NCBI GenBank assembly: GCA_903772945.1
Contig: CAICTM010001049.1
Location: forward strand, 1-38,811
DNA: 38,811 nucleotides
Direction of reading: 5' to 3'
From: Seminavis robusta
Lineage: Eukaryota > Bacillariophyta > Bacillariophyceae > Naviculales > Naviculaceae
This document shows positions 36,911 to 38,811 of the stretch, in pieces. Below the pieces are notes generated by a model. It had not been told where the DNA came from. It searched no databases and saw only the letters and a program-made list of their open reading frames with translations. The translations under genes were made by a program, and so were the position numbers. Each line of letters opens with the position of its first letter. Positions within the stretch are counted from its first letter, which is position 1.

Positions 36911-37798
36911 CTAGTTCTTAAAATAGATACTCCAATTGAGTGCTGTAGCCACAGCCACCCAACCGCATGTTGGCAACATGAATTTACCAGCCTCTGGATC
37001 CAGATCGTAGAATAGTTTGGTACTCGTCAAAAGAGCCCCAAAGAATGCTGTAATCACTGCTGTTCCTCGCCCGATGCATTGAAAGCCAAAAAACACCTTG
37101 TTCCAGGCGTCGCCCAGTGCCAAGTGAGCACAGTACACTCCTAGGGCCTTCCAACGGAATTTGGGCTTCTCCTTGTCATCATTCTTCAACACCTTGTTCA
37201 ACGCAATGGCCTGGGTAGGCTTGCTAACCAACAGCCACATGATGGGGAAGAGCCATCCAGGAGGATTCCACACTGGTTTAACCAAGTTAGAATACCAATT
37301 TGGGTCTCCCGGAACCACATTGGGATCCATAAATTGCTGCGTGGCGGCACTCATGCCTCCATCCACCAAACTTCCAAAAATGCTCGAGGCAAACACAACC
37401 ACTCCAATGGAGAGCCATTGAGGCAAGAGTTTGATGGAAAGCCATTGGGGAAGTTTGGGCTTTTCGATTTCGGCTGATACTTTATCAGAGACTTCCTTGC
37501 CAACTCTCAACACGCCCAACAAAGAGATAGCTTGAAGTACGGCACTGACTCCAACCTTTAGAAACAACGTCATAGACGTATCACTACAGCCACCACCTCG
37601 AAGGGCATGACCAGTGGAGACTTGGAACGCCGAAGAAGACCTCACATCAGGGAAAGCCACCGGTCTGGTTCGAAAGTTGCTGTACAAGGGTAGCTTGACT
37701 GTGTTTGCAAGGCCATCAGGACGAGGAGCCCAAAGTGCAGCCGTTGTTGGTAACAAAAAGGCGAGGTAAACAGAAAGGAAGCAACCAGAGACCTTCAT
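36911..37798 (-). CDS. TspO/MBR family protein, probable plastid address
   Basis: A 295-residue, single-exon protein. It opens with a signal peptide (MKVSGCFLSVYLAFLLPTTAA) and then LWAPRP, close to the ASAFAP motif of diatom plastid precursors, followed by a Ser/Arg-rich transit-like stretch. A hydrophobic segment near 80-95 precedes the TspO domain. The domain carries NWYSNLVKPVWNPPGWLFPIMW, HLALGDAWNKVFFG and a closing VAVATALNWSIYFKN, matching the family's W-x-P-P-x-W and ATxLNxxIY signatures. TspO proteins are five-helix membrane proteins that bind tetrapyrroles and sterols; in a plastid one would suspect porphyrin handling or stress signalling, which is inference. The usual W-x-x-LY after WxFPxxW reads WLLVSK. 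A nine-residue direct duplication, LPQWLSI repeated with KL between, sits near residues 116-132. The start lies very near a retroelement remnant on the other side. Confidence 0.85.
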   Translation of the reverse strand: MKVSGCFLSVYLAFLLPTTAALWAPRPDGLANTVKLPLYSNFRTRPVAFPDVRSSSAFQVSTGHALRGGGCSDTSMTLFLKVGVSAVLQAISLLGVLRVGKEVSDKVSAEIEKPKLPQWLSIKLLPQWLSIGVVVFASSIFGSLVDGGMSAATQQFMDPNVVPGDPNWYSNLVKPVWNPPGWLFPIMWLLVSKPTQAIALNKVLKNDDKEKPKFRWKALGVYCAHLALGDAWNKVFFGFQCIGRGTAVITAFFGALLTSTKLFYDLDPEAGKFMLPTCGWVAVATALNWSIYFKN

Positions 37799-37874
37799 GG
37801 TGCTTGGAGCCCAAAAGGAAGAAGCAGATCGTTAGTGTGAGCCTTCTATGGCCGATCTTTCCGCCTCTTTGATG

Positions 37875-38811
37875 CAATGAACGACGCTACATTGCCAAAT
37901 GTGTCCTCGCTGTTGCTGGCCCCGCTGCGGCTGCAGCAGCTGGCACTTCTCAGCTTTCCGTTGGTTTGAAAGCAGGCATTGAAGGTGCCGTCCACACGGC
38001 CAATCATGTCTGGGATCATCACCTTGGCTCATCTGACCGTCTCGACTCTGATTTCGGCTTCCTTATTATAGATGCCTCTAATGCCTTCAACGAATTGAAT
38101 CGAACTGCCATGCTTTATACAGTTCGCCATCTTTGGCCCGAAGGCGCCCGCTTTACCTTCAACAGTTACAAACATTGGTCCCTTGTTATTTTTTAACGAC
38201 TCCACCGCTGGAACAGCTCACATTATCCTCAGCAGCTGTTGGAGTCGTGCAAGGGTGATCCTTTAGCCATGTACTGCTACGGTTAGCCTTAGTTACCTCT
38301 CATTAAACGGCTTCACCATGAGTTCCCTCACTTCTGCATCTCTGGTATGCCGATGACGCCAATGCTGCCGGCAAATTTACTGATTTACAATTCTTCTAGA
38401 CCGTCTTATTCGGATAGGCAAACCATTCGGCTATTTGTTCAGCGCAATAAATGCAAAATTATTACTCACAGTGCCAATTTTCACACAGCCAACACTCAGT
38501 TTACGCGTACCCGCGCTCTCAACTCAAAGTCAACACCGACAGGTGCCTTGAGATTTCTCGGTGGGTCACATATCGGCGAACCTGAAACCCTTTCCTCCTG
38601 GGTCTATTCCAAAATCAAAACTTGGACGGCCTGCATCTTCAATCCTCTTGTGATAAGTGGCTCAGGTTCACCCCATCCAGTCGGCTAATATTGCCTGCCA
38701 AAAGTCTCTCAAAATGGAATGGCAATTTGTGCAGCGTGTCTGTCGTGTCCCCTCGGACTTTTGGCTTCCCTTGGAAAATGCTGTGTGGACTTTGAAGCTT
38801 CTCCCCTGCTC
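37875..38811 (+). pseudogene. Degenerate reverse-transcriptase remnant (non-LTR-like), cut by the window edge
   Basis: Fragments of a reverse-transcriptase domain occur in order but in broken frames. From about 37877 one frame reads through an Ala-rich stretch into GIEGAVHTANHVWDHH and FGFLIIDASNAFNELNRT, the first catalytic-Asp motif, and stops at 38196. A GDPLAMYCYG fragment follows near 38252-38283 with stops around it. The catalytic YADD box (WYADDANAAG) lies at about 38343-38372. A further open piece, 38347-38688 in another frame, contains LRFLGGSHIGEP. Several stops and frame changes separate the pieces, so this copy is dead. It most resembles non-LTR-type reverse transcriptases found scattered in diatom genomes. 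The 5' end is unclear and the 3' end lies beyond the window. Confidence 0.72.

Noticed and set aside
1..38811. tRNA, rRNA or CRISPR array
   Set aside because: No T-loop-like GTTCGANNC within a cloverleaf, no rRNA-like conserved blocks and no regularly spaced repeat array was found on reading. A covariance-model scan would be decisive for tRNAs and small RNAs.

Overview
The window looks like nuclear DNA of a stramenopile alga, most likely a diatom, and a raphid pennate would fit best. Four things point there. Genes are compact and mostly intronless, and where introns occur they are about 67-123 nt with GT-AG ends. Two proteins, an Mpv17 homologue and a TspO homologue, begin with a signal peptide followed by an ASAFAP-like cleavage motif, the bipartite plastid address of secondary red plastids. 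There is a DUF6824-type GRGG protein and a dual-SET protein of a kind I associate with diatoms. The species cannot be fixed from the sequence alone.

Layout, left to right: ethanolamine/choline kinase (+, 557-1702); dual-SET protein (+, 2311-4188); EI24/LDS-type multipass membrane protein (-, 4588-5586); GT61-type glycosyltransferase A (+, 5976-7835); DUF6824 protein (+, 9160-9861); SDP1/TGL-type patatin lipase (-, 10915-13497); a tandem-ubiquitin-like/TIR-like/LRR protein interrupted by a frameshift (+, 14377-16894); plastid-type Mpv17/PMP22 protein (+, 17328-18155); topoisomerase III beta with seven introns and RGG-rich ends (-, 18495-22760); papain-family protease with a C-terminal membrane anchor and two introns (+, 23091-24755); divergent mitochondrial-carrier-like protein (+, 25958-26797); long Q/P-rich bZIP factor (-, 27208-29451); peroxisomal-type multifunctional beta-oxidation enzyme with two introns (-, 30476-32922); GT61 paralogue B (+, 34678-36522); plastid-type TspO protein (-, 36911-37798); and a decayed reverse-transcriptase remnant running off the right edge (+, about 37875-38811).

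There is no operon logic. Several genes touch lipid metabolism (phospholipid head-group kinase, triacylglycerol lipase, beta-oxidation enzyme, LDS-like membrane protein), but they lie on both strands among unrelated genes, so the linkage may be chance. The least expected items are four. One is the Ubl-Ubl-TIR-like-LRR protein, which has an immune-receptor-like architecture without a nucleotide-binding domain. The second is the TOP3B protein with a roughly 285-residue disordered N-terminal extension and RGG tracts at both ends. The third is a stop-free, 81-nt (3n) intron inside TOP3B. The fourth is the GT61 pair, which shares patches of near-perfect nucleotide identity inside otherwise diverged genes. 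Intergenic DNA is rich in short palindromes built on ACCGGTAC/GTACC and in small tandem duplications.

Several longest open frames begin at GTG or TTG. For a nuclear eukaryotic gene I moved those starts to the first supported in-frame ATG. Exon boundaries were read by eye from GT/AG sites and protein-family continuity; in the three intron-bearing genes the summed exons are divisible by three.
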